Assembly: GCA_948470475.1 (NCBI GenBank) | Contig: OX419335.1 | Coordinates: 38,418,803-38,482,802, forward strand | DNA from: Galaxea fascicularis | Taxonomy: Eukaryota; Cnidaria; Anthozoa; Scleractinia; Euphylliidae | Length of the DNA: 64,000 bases | Direction: 5' to 3' | In this document: positions 10,001 to 25,000 of the stretch, piece after piece | How the letters are laid out: every line of letters begins with the position of its first letter | Position numbering within the stretch: the first letter of the stretch is position 1 | Position numbers and translations under genes: made by a program | Notes under the pieces: model-generated | What the model was told of the DNA's origin: nothing | Databases searched by the model: none | What the model saw: only the letters and a program-made list of their open reading frames with translations

Positions 10001-13000
10001 GAATATTAAAAGATAAAATTAATCAATTGATTAATAAATGCTACTTAAATACTAGCTAGTAATAATCTATGTACAAAATTTAACAACTTTAAAAATTTAA
10101 AAAGCTCTTCAAGTCGTATGAGTATTAAGAGCACGCTTAAAAGATACAGTGTCTTTGGACTCTCTGACCGTTGGAGGCAACGCATTCCACAGTTTACTGA
10201 CTGAAAAAGGTAAAAGATCTATACATGTACTCCAAGTTGAATGAGGGAAGTTCCAACCTGGTGCTGAGCCCACGTAAGTTATATTTAACATTCTTACGAT
10301 TGAAAAACTTACTAATATAAGGTGCTCCGTGGCTATACAAGCACTTGTATAACATAACTAACGACTGGAATTGTCTGCGTTGTTCCAAAGACTTGATATT
10401 AACTATTTTTAGGAGGTCGTCGTATGAAACAGACTTCGGAAAGCCTAAGATACTTCTTAATAAATAGTAATTAGTGTTCTCCATTTTGGTAGTCTCAGCA
10501 TTACCTATCCGGCCCAGCAAAAGAGGGCTGCAATACTCAAGATGTGGGAGAACATATGCCTTGTAGAGACGTACCATTACATACTTCGGAACAAACTTGC
10601 GTAGTCTCCGCAAGGCCGAAGCCTTTGCGCATGCTTTTTTCAGCTGTTCCTTTATGTGCGCCTTAAAGGTTAGTTTACTGTCTAATACATACCCCTAAGA
10701 TCTTAAGTGAATCTTGCTTCTCAACCTTCACATTGTTGAGATAAAATTCATATTCATATAATGACGGCCCGATGGCAACAGCTTGCGTTTTAGCGGAATT
10801 AATCTTTAAGTAATTTAATCAGAACCATCTTGATAGCACGCTGAGGTCAGAGTTAATAACAAACTGCAGAACCGTCGGTGAGACATCCGAGGAATATTCC
10901 GTCGTGTCATCAGCATACAGCCTTAAGGACGTATTAGAAACGAAGTAATTAAGATCATTAACGTACATATTAAATAAGAGTGGACCTAACAAGGATCCCT
11001 GTGGTAAAATATATGCAAATACCCCCCCAAAATTTACTGTATTATGGGATCGGTGAAAAAAGCGAATAAACTAATTAAAGTGTAAATTGAGCTTAAAAGA
11101 ACTGTCCAAACAAATAACTTCGCACATTTTAAATTTTTTTAAATATTTGTTTATATTTTTTCTTGAACTTGAAAATGACCTCAGAGAGGTCGAAATGTTC
11201 GTTTTTACCGTTGATTTTTATCACGAAGTCGTTATCGAATAAACTACTTATTAAGGTTATCAGATATTAAAATGCGAAAGATTGCGCAGTGACATACCAG
11301 CGTCACTGAAAAGAAGTATAACATTTCCTTTATCTCACCTCTATTTTGGAGTTTCCTGATGTGCTCACCAGACTTGTCGGGGCATCGCCTTTTACAATTG
11401 TCTTTAGCTTCAAGGACTAGACAGAGAAATAAGTGTTGACTGTTCACTTACAAGTAAGCCTCTGATTCTAAGGAATGGAAGGGAGGATGGAATTGAGAAG
11501 AGGGGATTGAGAGGGAAGGCTGGTGTACGAAGCTCACGGTCCTTATCTTAAACGACTCAAATATCCTTTTCAAGTCAACGTTCAACAATTGTACACTCCG
11601 CAGAAGTCTAAAAATGTTTGAGAAAACCTGGTGGCCTGGAGCTGTGCGCCTAGTTTCCTCTAATCTCGTGCACGACTCGATGGAATAGTTATAGTCGTTG
11701 TCAGCTTCCATGAAGTTACCTGTCCTAACTGCAGAAAAGCTTGCTCTCGTTCCATTCCTTTCCGGCGATTTCCTCGTGAAGAATCCAATGCTTCATTCCA
11801 CGACTTACGCGCACCTAGTTTCTGCCATCGAAAAAGAATAGGTACTTTAAGTGCAAGAGGTCCACCATAAAATTTATCGTCACGTTATCACGAGAATAAC
11901 AGAATAATAGGGAGCTTACGAATCGACGACTTTTGCACGACGGCTAGATTGCGTGACATGCCAACCGCGCATGCCTATCTGGGTACTTGCCGGAGTCGCG
12001 CCAAAGTCGACGACGTTGATTTGAGTGATTTGCAGGCGTCTTGGAAACAGCAGGACGTGAGATTCATTTCTCAAATGGTTCCTCCGATACTTCAGAGGCT
12101 TTTGCCAAATAATTCAAGTATCACATTAGGGGCATGTTCTTGACATGTGTTTTCCATTTTTTGTCTGTTTTCATTCAAGTTACGGCCTTCCACAGCGCCA
12201 TGGCAAATAGTCCAATTAGCAATGAAAACGCTAAGTAAGTGGCTATCTCGTCAGGAGGGGGGAGGAACAGGGGAGTAAATCTCCCTTCTCCCTACTTTCT
12301 GAGCCAATTTCTCCCTCCTCCCTACTCATCCAGGTCCATCCAATTCAATTCTCCCTACTCCAAACTTTTCTTTTTCTTCCTCCTCCCTACTTTTTCCCAC
12401 TATTTCTCCCTCCTCCCTACTTTTTCCCCCTATTTCTCCCTCCTCCCAACTTTTTTTGGGCCATTTCTCCCTCCTCCCTATTCTGTTCCTCCCCCCTCCG
12501 TCAGGTAGCTGCAGCTGTTCAGCAAGTTTATAAAATAAATAAAAATAAATAACTTTTGTTTACCCTCGGCAGTATTCATAGCACAAATAGTGGGGCTGAG
12601 CATGTACGTGAAACAAATAATTCAAACAAACATAACATGATTAAGCTGGATTAAGCTAGTAAATGTTCTCCCTGTAGAAACGAGCTCGGCCTTGCAATTC
12701 GTCCTTTGTTATTTTCGAACTTTCGTTGTTCCAGCAAGGAAACTCTGGATTTGTTGACTTATGATCATCGTATAAACGTAAAACTTCTTATTCGTTTGTA
12801 AGGTCGTTACGATTAACATATGTAATATAAGCTCTCTAGGCAATTGGTTTGAACACTTCAGAAACGGCGGGAAAATTTGCCGCGCGCACACAAAAGTCGT
12901 CGTCTTTACTGAGAATCGTAAATTTAAATTTCTACAGGACAACGTCGCAGACCTATGATGTGACCCAACGGCGCCGTGGTGCGAAGGTCGTAAGCTCCCT

Positions 13001-16000
13001 AATCACCAAAGACAGCGTTGTTCAAATGTTTCAAGTTGCTCAATATTTTACTACGATGCATTAACTATACGCGCTTTCATTTTTCAACAAATTTTAATGG
13101 ACCGAGGACTGGAACACGTGGTTACCTCATGGATGTGGTCTTGAAGGAGCCTCGTTATGAGACTGTCAAGAGTCCGCTGACGTCTGTTACTGAACGTGGG
13201 CGATCCATAGGCAGCTTTCTCGCCATTCATTACTAATCACAGAAAACAGAACAGAAGGATGAGGTGAGTGATGAGGAAAATACTAAATGGCCATGAGTGA
13301 AGAGCAATTCACTTACACTTCACAAGAAGAAAGTCTCTGAATTCCTGATGATTTCTGAAAACAGCTGGGCATGGGAGTGGCGGACCGAAAATTGGCACAT
13401 TTTTCTCGGAGAACACCGTCAACCTGTGGGAAAATAGAACTCCTTAATTGAAAAAATCCCTATGGGTGTTATAAGTGAATAAGCATTAACCCCTTACCGA
13501 TAACTATCGTCTGTTTTACTGTAAGACACAAGAGCATATATGTCTTGGACGGTCAAGGAACACAACGGATTCAACCCGAGCAAGTGGTGCACTGGCGACA
13601 TATCCAGTTTGTGGGGCCTCATTTATTCGCACTGAAGCTTCTGCATTTATCTCTGGTCATCACTCAACTGGAAGGCACTTTTCCATCATTCTAACTTAAT
13701 TTACGTGTTTGATTCAGTTATGTTTATTTTTTAATTGGTGATCCCCTCCGAAGCTACACAGGCTAGTGTCAAATGTAGATTTAACCATAAACCATAACCA
13801 AATGTTTCCAAAGGATACGGACAAACTTGGACTTTATCGTTGGGGGACTGAAAGAAGCCTTCTCATCCCAGTCTTGGAAGACAATAATAACAATGTCGTT
13901 TCCAATATGGCGTTTGCGCTCCACCTGGTAAGAAAGGACAATACGTGTATATTATTCACTGACCCAGGATAGCCGAGTGGTTTAGGGCACTGGATTTCAA
14001 TGTGGTCACCTCGTTGGTCACCTCGGGTTCAAATCCCGCTAAGCGGCCCGGTTGTTCGAAAGCCGACTAGCCTAATCCAGGATTAGGGTAAACTTTGGTT
14101 GCAGTTTTTAACTTTTGGATGGATGTTCTTTCCGCTACTTTTTGTTTTTCAGGATTGACTTCCCCTAATCTAAAATATTGCAGAAAACCATCATTGAACA
14201 ACGTTTGGGGATAAAGAAGTAAGTTCCTTGATTAATTTTTAATCTTGGATTAGCGTTAATCGGCTTTCGAACAACCGGGCCGAGGCTAGTCTCCTTCGCA
14301 GCCGTTTTTTGGGCTGTCACGCAACGCTCCCCCAAAAAACGACTGCGAAGGAGACTAGGCCGAGGCTGGCCACTAGTTGGTATTGCTCTGGGTAGTCTCT
14401 GGTTCAACTCCTCGGGCATCCTTGTAACTAGCCAACTGGTTTGCCTCAGGCCATGTTATGTTTATCTGACCATTTTTTTTAAAGGTATTTAAGTGGAGTG
14501 CCGATAACAAGCTGATTAGCTAAGCGCACTTTCACTATAAACAAAGTATTTTTTTTATTTTCATTTATCGCTCCACCTATCCACAGAAGCCCGCCGTGAC
14601 AATCCATGTCTCCAATTCCAACCAATCACCCAATCAGTACGAGATTAGTGATTGGTCGTTTTGAAACCAGCATTGGCTGGCTCATGACATTTATAAAATT
14701 AGTAAGCGTTTTATTTGGCATACTCTCATTTTCCATTGTTGAGCAGCAAAAACTATGCATAACTAATATGAGAAAAAGTGGATTTCTCGTAAAGTTCTTG
14801 GACGAACTCGCGCATAGTTGAAAATCGTGCTACTCTGATCTCAGAATAAGCACATCTCCGTGAAAGTGAAAGCAAACTGCAAGATATCCTCCTGGGTCCG
14901 GTTGTTCGAAAGCCGATTAACGCTAATCTAAGGTTAAAAATTAAACAAGGAGGTTATTTCTCTATCCCCAAACGTAGTTCAATGCTGATATTCTGCAAAG
15001 TTTTAGATTAGGGGAAGTCAATCCTGAAAAACAAAAAGCAGCCGAAACAACTTTCGTCCAAAAGTGAAAAACTGCAACCAAAGTTTACGCTAATCCTGGA
15101 TTAGCGTTAATCGGCTTTCGAACAACCGGGCCCTGCTGAATAACTCTCCATTTTACACTGAGCTGCCATAAATCATCATCTTAATCAGTAGTTGCTCGAA
15201 TAAAAATCGCTACAAGATTCGACCAGTATAAACATAGTCTAAAAAGGACTGAATACCCCTACTAACGAACTCTCAAAGTAGCAAAGTTGGCCAACAATCC
15301 GCTGTTTTCGTTCATTCAAAGGTGGCACATTTGTCTGACCTGTTGTGGGTTATCCGGTGTGAAAGGCAGCAAAGTGGATACGTGAAACATAACTTCATGT
15401 CCTTCGTATATTGTATACACAGAATGGGAGCCGGTCATATCGTCTGTAAAAAACGACAAACGTAAATCTAAATGAGTGTTACAAGAAAACCGGGAGGGGG
15501 GAGGATGGGGGGGGGGGAGGGGTAGTCACTTTTGGCACCCTATCCAGTGCAGGGAGTGAGGATTATTCAGGGAGAGTGAATTTCCGATTACTTCAACCTA
15601 CAGGGGAACAGAAAAACCGTTTCAAGTAAAGCAGAACTTTTATTTCCTCAGTCTAGAATAACAGATTTGGGGTCGAGTTGGATGGATACGTTTTTGCTTG
15701 AAAACGAAAACTTTCCTTCGCGTCTTAAAGTTTCGTTCCCAAGAACAAGCATCCAAAACCGTGAGAAAGTAAAGTATTTTAAAAATAATTGTTCATGCTT
15801 ATGACGCGAAGGTAGACAGGAAAAACAATCTGAAAAGGGTTTGTGTCAGAAGGAAAAATTAATTTGTATTTTCATTTGATTTTAAATTTTGTACACCAAA
15901 AGTTTTAAAGACCAAAAAGTAATCAACGCCTTCATGAAAAAGCTCTCCAAAGTTCTGGCTGTTTGTCAAAGCAGCAAACTTACTTTTTACATCCAGTCCT

Positions 16001-19000
16001 CCCCGGTACTTCTGCCAGCCTTTGAGTTTTATTTTTTCTCCTAACAGCTCTAAGAAGCGTTCAAATTCTTCACTAACTGTCACTGTAATGGAAGAAGGGC
16101 ATCATGTAAGTACATAAATTCAACATCTTCATCTCGGTTGACGGTTCTGGAAGCATTTTAAGCCATTTCAGAACGCAAAAAAGAACTTACCATTGCTAAA
16201 AACTTCATCATCTGTAGTCTGCCCTTGTTTGGCGTAAAGAACACCAAACTTGAAGTTTACGGATCCCTGGTAAGGAAATGCTGAGGTTACGTTTAAAGAG
16301 ATACATTGGCTTACGAGAGGTCAGAATGCATGTACGCATACACAGGCGCTCTACATTTTGAGTCATGAGCAAGTAGTGAGATTTACTCTGTATACTCTGA
16401 TTTCTGGAGAAAACAACAAGACGATAGGTTGGCTGGGATATACTACTTTGAGAATTGAAATTTCTAACTTCCGGGCCTTTAGCCTATTTGAGACCCTTCC
16501 CGACTGCCAGGCATATAGCCAATGCGTTTTATAAACTGCTTAGCTTGACCTGAAAACAAAACATGTCGTCCAGTTTATTTTCGGTCTTTCTGCACCACTT
16601 CACGCAATATGTTTTGTAAATTTTACTCGGTCCATTCTATATACCGTTCAAACTTAAAACAAAAACAAAAACAAAAACAAGCCAATTTAAGCTTACATTT
16701 CAGGCCAAAAAAGGACGACTTGTTTTCCATTCTTGTTTATGAAAATCTTAGCATATAGAATATATATTACCTCTTGTTCTTCCAACACAAGCAGTTCCTA
16801 GAAGAAAAACAACAGGAAAGTCATTCTTCAATATTTTACGACCAAGCATGCCACAAAGGGAGACAGTCGTCGCAGCGTTTCAGAAACTGGGATGTTAGAA
16901 ACTGGATCCCACTCGTTTTCCTGCCTTTTAATGCCCATGGTGGTCGGTAAATGGGCGTGTCGTACATTTACTTTTTCGCGCAAGAGAGTCTTTGACAAAG
17001 GAAAAGTGAACTTGCAGCTCCCATTCCTGGTAAGTTAATATATATATTCAAGGCAATATAATAGGAAGTTCACTCCAAGTAATTTCGTTTCATTTTCTGG
17101 AAGCTTGAACACACATTGCATAATGCGTCAGCTTTGAACACTTCGTGAAGGGTTAGTTCACACTTGTTTGCAACAAATTAAACAGCAAACCAGCTTTAAG
17201 CTTAAGAATTTTACCCAAACTATTCAGTCTCATCAATCAAATGAGGCTACCTTTTGTATTTCAGGATTAAGTACTTCCTTGGGTCCTTTGTCAACCTTGC
17301 TAATACCATAAGCTCTATAAAAAGCAACAAATACATCAGTCAGTGATCGAGTAACCTCTCGAAAAGACTGAGCTTCCATAAAACGATCTGGAGTACATAG
17401 ATAAAACATCGAAATCCTCGAATTTAATTTTAGGCATGTCGTGAGATATTACTAGATTTTTCCCTGGAGATTTCCAATGTTCCTTTAATTATAACACGTT
17501 TGGCTTTATCAGTATGAAATTTCGACATGTTGATTACTATTGTTGTTGAACAAAGTTGGCAGTTGCCACGCCACACCATCAATGTTAAACCATGTGTTAC
17601 TGGCTTCATGGTCAAAATATCTAAAACTCTTGAGATTGCATTCAGGAGTATTACTTGAGAGAAGCCCAAAGAGTAGTATGAGCTCATCCCAAGTTTTAAT
17701 TTGGTTTTACCCTACTGCATTACTTCTTGCTTTTAATAGTGTGGCTTTATGCTAGTTGAAATGCTTGGCTTCACCCACTGAAATGTATTGCTGTTAACAC
17801 TGGCTAAGGATAAATAAAGATTAATACTGTATTTATGACATTTTTATTGGGAAACTGGAAACTGGCAAAACAAAATTCAGGGCAATAGTATTCTATTATA
17901 TCAAAGGCCATATGAAAAAATTCAGCTGATTTCCACTGGGCCCTTCAAAAATTATTATTCCTAATACATACTTACAAACAAGGAGACCACCACAAAAGCT
18001 CTTGGAATGTCTCACAGGATTGGTTGAGAAAGCAATAAACACACGGTAAACAAATGATAAACACAATGGACCCTATCCCTGAAACAATAGAGCTTTGTGC
18101 CATGTGGGGCGAATGAAATTAGAGATTCCAAAGATCTTTGTAAAAGCAGAAACAAGGCGCCATACATACTGTAAAACAGTCTTTGGTGACACAGGTTTGT
18201 TGGGATGATATGGAATGCATAACTTTTGACTTCCCTGAAATAGTTATTGAAATAAGAAGAATATGATCACCTGTACAAGACAAGATTTAAAGGCTTCATT
18301 AATTGATATGTAATCACATTATTCTGTAGTATTCCTCCCCCTACCTTATCATCACAATTTCTATCAGAAAATCAAGATTGGATGAAAGGCCCATCCAATG
18401 AGGGTATATTTGCATGGCATTAATACAGCACTTAATTAATCTACAGTCCTGCAAGACATCTGGCCCCAGTTGTTCAAAGGCTGGATAGCGCTATCCACAG
18501 TATAAATATCTATCCAGTGGATAGTGCAATTAGCTTTCCCATTACTTAATCCGATGGATAGTGATTTATCCGGTGGATAGCGCTATCCAACGTTTGAACA
18601 ACCGGGGCCTGTGCTGTAGAGCTTACTGGGAGAATAGCATGATGCCATGCTTGTGTTCCAATATTTTCACTTGCTCGCATAATCTTAATACAGACTCATA
18701 ATTTATTATTGTTATCATTATTATTATTATTAGGACTGATTAATGACAGAACAACATCTACATTGTACTGGAATATTAATGACTCCCAGGACAGACCTTA
18801 AGCACAATGTACTGTACTTACTAAGTGAGTAAGAAAGTCACCATTTATATTACCGGTAATAAGTTTTAAAACACTTAAAATGATCTATGTTATCAGTTAC
18901 ACTTTGTTCCTAGAGCTTAGTATTAGAAATGTTAACTGGGAGTTTTGTTAAGAAGACCACCTAAACTGACCGTTTTTCTCCAGACAATGGCGCGATATTG

Positions 19001-22000
19001 TGGGACTCCATAGTTATCAGCATCAGTCAGGCAAACAGACAGAATGAAAGGATTCTTGCTTCCATCAACGCCAACAAAATTTTGATGCACTGGGGAAGAT
19101 TTAAGTAAAAACAGCACAGTTTTAAATTAGCTTCACCAGCCAAGATGGCATTATTCAGGTACAATCATTTCAATCATAACCCAAAATGCCATTTTCCAGT
19201 TATTTCAGTGCAAATCAATCAAATATTATCAAAACTCTATTACCATGCCATCTTCTAAGGCACCAATGTTTTCCAAGCCCAAGCGTGTCCTTGGTATAAA
19301 ACCAATCCCTTGTTCTTTACAAATGGGAATGGCAATTACTGATGAATGTGTTGAGAATTGAGAATCGTGATGGGAACTTCTATTAAAGTATTTTAGTGAG
19401 TCAGGTGAGATTTAAATCCTATTTAGGTATAGATATATAAATCATATATTTGAACTGCTGATTAAGAAATGAAGATGTACGTGATCATCACAGTTATGAA
19501 CACTACTTGATCAGTGCGAAATTAAAGCCTGAAAAAAACTCAGGATTGTGCAGGAGTCAAATCCATGACCTCTGCAATCTACCAACTGAGCTAACAAGCC
19601 AACTGGGAGATGGTCATTTTGTGAGTTTGTAATAAACCTCTGAGTGATGAATAGATGAATGTGAATAATTACATGACATCATATATTTACTGCTTTGAAA
19701 GTAGTCATGTTCATAACTGCAGTGATCAGTAGCACTTCATTAATGCATTTCATTAATAAAGTATTAAGTTATGATAGGAACAAGGTGTGAATGAAAGATG
19801 GCTAGGATTTCAAGTTTTGTATTAACATTGATTTGATGTGCCTGAGGGATTCCTTGCATGTATATTGGTGGGGACTTCACAATGGTTCAAAAGAGAGAAG
19901 ACAATTGCTTAATACAGTGTTGTTAACTACCAGGTGGGGGAATGGAACTTGTGCTTGAAATTGACTGATACAAAATAAAAACAGATGAATAGTACCGGTA
20001 CTTAGCTGAAACCATATAGAGAATACTGGTCTTTGTAACATAGCTTAAGAGAGAAAAAAAGTTACCTTTGCCAAGAAAATACTTGAAGTACCATCTAGTC
20101 TGGAATTCTGGATTCTCAAGGTGGATTCCACTCCCTTGCCTTGATATCATTCCATTCTAACGATAAAGATCATAATGATAGCAAATTCCATCCATAGGTA
20201 GAAATGGTTAAAAGCTCAGAATTATTTCATGTTTAATTTAATTATTCCCACTGACGATATTTTCCTTCAACTTCTAGTTGGGAAAAACAGTTAATGTTGA
20301 ATTAAAGGAAACATGTGCTTGAGAGTTGCATTTGGTGGGTCACAACATATCGGATCCACACCATTAAACTGCTGCATTATTGCAACCATGAAAACATGTT
20401 GATAGGCACAGAATGCCATAAAATGCTCAATATTTGAACAATTATTCTGAAATTTTCACAACCAAAGGTTCATTGACGGCATAAAATCATGCCCCCTCCA
20501 ATAGAAAACTTGATTTACCACCCCTGCAACTTTTGGAACTTTTCATCATTGTACTTTTGTGGTCAAGGTTGTATCTGAGAGCAATCAGTGCTCTGAGAGC
20601 TGCAGACTTGAAGCTATAGTTTAGGGGTATACCCTACATCAACAAGGCAGACAAGGAATTTAAGTGTTTTTATTTAATTTTTTTTTTGTTTTACTTTGAA
20701 CACTTCTTAGTCTTTTCAGTGACCTCCTGCACAGCTGTAGGTGCCATTTATAGCATATCCTCAAAACTACCTTTCAAATGGTATATCATACGTGGTCTAA
20801 TGGTTCACAGTTCTTGTTTTAGAAGAATCGCGCATTTCCTTTTGCTTATAAAAGAATTAAGAACATTCCTTTCCTGTATAACAATGACATGAGTTTAAGG
20901 CTAATTATCATTTCTAACCTGCTGTAAGCCAACCTCACCACTCTCCATCCTGAACCTGCATCCCGAATTATCACTCAGATCACCTCCCGTGTTATGAACA
21001 CTATTTAGCTACAAAAATGTAAAAATAAACATTTTCAAAATTAAACCAGCGTGCGAACAACGAAAAAATTGTGAGACCAATGCTAACCAAAAACTATTAC
21101 CCTAGCCTTCCAACATTATCTTGGAATAGAGGGTTTTGTCATAAAACTAGCACTGAGGTGGACTGATGTGTTTGTCTGTTATCTGTCTGCATCTTCAAAG
21201 CATGTTGAGCAATACAAAATTTTATTGTTATTTACCCATATGTGGTCTATATGTTAAACAGGACTAAACAAAGGATTAATATTAAAACCAGTGGGCTTGT
21301 AGTCACAGAGGAGTATATGACATGACCTGTTGTAGCTCATGAGATCTTCATTTTAAAATTTATAGTTATAAAATTAAATTTTAACTTACAGCCTCAAGAG
21401 ACCCATAATAGTGCTTTCTGCTTAAACCTGATCTGCGGCCAATGTCAGGTGACGGAGCACTGTGAAGGTAAGATATTAACAAGTTTTGAATATTTTAACT
21501 TGAACATGACAAAAACTAACATTGGACCATAGGATAATTGAATTCTAGAAGTTTTATTGGTCTAATGCTTGCCAACATACCACGCCCTACTAATTAACAG
21601 TCTCTTGTCTTTCTTGCAAAATGAAATCAGCAAGATCTATCAAGATTTCTTGGTTGTTTCAGATAAAACAATGTTATTCCAATTGTCAGCTACCTCACAT
21701 CATAGGGACCATTCATTCTTTATGGAATAGGGGAAGGGGGAGCTGGTGGGGTTTGGTGGCGGGGGGGGGGAGCTATCCAAAAGGTGTGGGTTGAGCAAAA
21801 TTCTGAGATAAAAAGTGGAAAAATAGCTAGTGTAGATTATTTTGGAGGAGAGATCATCCCCAAAATAATTCTTTTTGAGGGGTGTTATGTGACTAAAACT
21901 GGTAATCTGGAGGGGGGGGCATGCACTTTGCAAATGATGCTCCCCTAAATCCCACCAGCCCCCCCCCACCCACCCACCCCATAAGAACTGAATGGTTCCC

Positions 22001-25000
22001 TACAAGCCAAAACAATGAATCCTTGCATGCAAGCCTCATACATTAAAGTAATAAAATTATTACAATAAAATTATGAATACTGTTGCAAAGGATTCACCAG
22101 TGAAAATATACTGATTAACAGTCTTTAAACAAATCAAAACTTTTTATTATCAGTCGTGTCAGTATTTTGTTTTAAGGTGGGGATATGCAAGCATTCTTGA
22201 TGCCTCCAGTTATTGTGTTACGGTCATTATGCAGCTTTTCTAAAGTAGCCAGGAAAATCCCCCACCACCCATGCATTGCCAATAGGCTTTTGACAACTAC
22301 AAAGTTGGATATGGGAGTAAAGATAGAATGTCCATTCAGAAGATTTTAGAGCATGAATGAATTCTGTAGTTCATAAAAACATGACTTCCTTATAGGTGAA
22401 ATGTCCCTTGCCCAAAGAGAACAACATGTAATATTTTTATTATTGACACAAAGCAAATTTGTCAGCAGACTGTTAAGCCAATGTTGGAACTAAACCAAAA
22501 TTAAATTTTGAGATAATGAAGTCAATTTAAGCAAAACGTTACGTTCCTTTGTGATTAAAAAAATAGTAATTTTGTTTGCTATATGTCTAAGATGTGCAAT
22601 GAGCTGTCATCTATTTTTGTTTTTCCCACAGTCTTCAATGTAGTGCCGTCTCTTATACATATAGTTATTATCAATGCAGACATTCTCAATTTTCTTTGAA
22701 AATAACTCAAGAGAAGATCTTTTGTGTTTTTATACAATCAAAGAAACACAGCTGCAAGCCAATCAGAGTGTGTGTTAACTGGTAAGACCTGTTCTTATTA
22801 CTGTGAAAATTATGCACCTGCACTTTTTATGAATCGCTTATATACAGCCGCATGCAATTACGTTCAGTTTGATTCACCATTTTCCAATGCTGGGGAGTAT
22901 GAAGATAAACGGAAAAAAAATACGATTTTGCTTTTGATTTAGGACACGCAGTGGAATCAATATCTATTTTCCAAGATGTTCACCATTACTACATTTTCAA
23001 AAACAGCTGCACGCATATTTAGCTCTGACGTCGCGAAACCAAAATGTGACGAGCGATTTGGAAAGTGTATTTATTTAAATATTGGCGAGTGCGTTTAGGC
23101 ACATGCTTGTATTTTTCTGAAAACCGAGGAATCGGCAATTACATTAACAGCGTGGAAAAAATAATAATAATAATAAAAGAGATATGGAGCATCACACACA
23201 AAACATACAGAGATTAAAAGAAACTTTATCTCTTATCGTAAATTTTGAACGAGTAAAATACTAGGAACTATTAAATTCACGAAATATTAACACTGAAGGA
23301 AAATTTTAACGCACAATAACAAACTCTTAAAACAGAAGCAGCGTGTTAGTTTGTTTTTAATTGTAATGCTAAGATAAAACCGTGTGAGTAAAACAAAATT
23401 TCGAAAGAAGTTTTCAAAAACTAAATCATTGGTCGGTGTGAAAGTTTAAAGAAACAGTTAAAAGCCCGCGGTCGTCGCAGAAAGTGATATTAAGCATTTA
23501 ATGTTGGGTGATATTTACCTGTACGTGAACGTCGAGGACCTTATCCTCGTAGCCATCTGGTAGAACAGGACTTAGCCACGCATGAAAACACAGAAATGGA
23601 GCGAAACGTTTCTTGATTTGAAGCTCACTGTGTCACTGCCGTAAAGATAACGTTGCACTTTATGATGTAAGGTTCTCCTGTAACCGCAAATGTTCCGCCG
23701 CTCAAAAATATTCTTGTTTTCGCATCCACGCGGATTTCGAGGTATCCTCTTAGAGACTGTATCGGACTTAGTACCACTCACGCGATATAAAACGATTAAA
23801 CGTTCAGTCAGCAACGCGATTAAAAAAAAACTACCAGCTCTAAATAATGCGCGCGCTGAGTTCCCGTACCGTAATTGGATACGATACGTTCTGGCGACAA
23901 AGTGGTGGCTCCAAGCTGTGTCCAGTCTGTGACGACAGAAGGTAGATAAGCGCTTGACAGAAAAGGAAGTGATGTATTGCGATCAACGATATTTTAAAAA
24001 GACGCGATCACTTGTTCTTTACTCCATAAAAAGAAGTGATCCGGACTTTGAGTTCCCGTGTTCTTTCTTAGCGTGTTCAGAGCGTGAATCTGTTTGTATT
24101 AATTTCAAATAAGACTTGATGATTTAACGAGTTAGGATGCGAGTGTTTTCCGTGACTTTCCTGACCGTTTCGTATACGGTAATTGGGTGACGATGCAGTT
24201 AGCAATGTGCCAAAATTAAAGCAGTTTTTCTTATAGAATTTCGTCACCACCAGTAACTCTCTGCAAATGCGCCAATTCAGTGGTCAGGAATACGAAAGTG
24301 GCCCTCCTTAAATGAGCATCAATTGACTTCAACCAACTGTAACTCTAATTGAGAAGTAGCTGCAAATCGTGTACACTTTATGATAACTAGATCAACAATC
24401 CTTCGTTTACAGCGGTGCTGAGGAAAACAGTCTATACACAATAAAAGCGACCTGAATGGCGACCAAGATGGTTCAGATCTTACACATCGAATAACACCAG
24501 GAACGAGCTAACACACGGAAACCAATCCTCGTAAGAGTTCATGTCTGTTTTGTGCTGAATTTTACAACTGCAGCGAAAATGCTTGGAGGCAAAGAAGTGA
24601 ACGATAGGTTTTTGTTATTAGAATTGGCACCGCCTCAGTGTCGTAAAACAAACTCGATACTAGGCAGTTAGTAGATCAGGCCTCGACAAATACACTAGAA
24701 AGAATAACGACGACGTCTTTCTCTACGTCCATGTACGTCGTGTCTCCCTTTTCTAGCCAGTGATGGTTCTATGTTAAAAATTGTTTTGTTTTCAGAAATG
24801 GAAATTAGCCAGGTTTCTCAACGACATCATAAAGAGTGCTCATTGTTTACATAATACAGACATGTAAACAAAACATTCAAACGCTTCCGGACATCTTCAC
24901 ATTGAACGGTATTTCAATATGCTAAAAGGGATGAGATCTTGTGTGATTTTTGTTTGCATTTTCTGTAAATTACTGCTCGATGATAGTCATGTCCTTGCCA

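Noticed and set aside
13966..14044. Functional tRNA gene
   Set aside because: A- and B-box similarity only, with no acceptor or anticodon stem pairing; better read as a SINE head.
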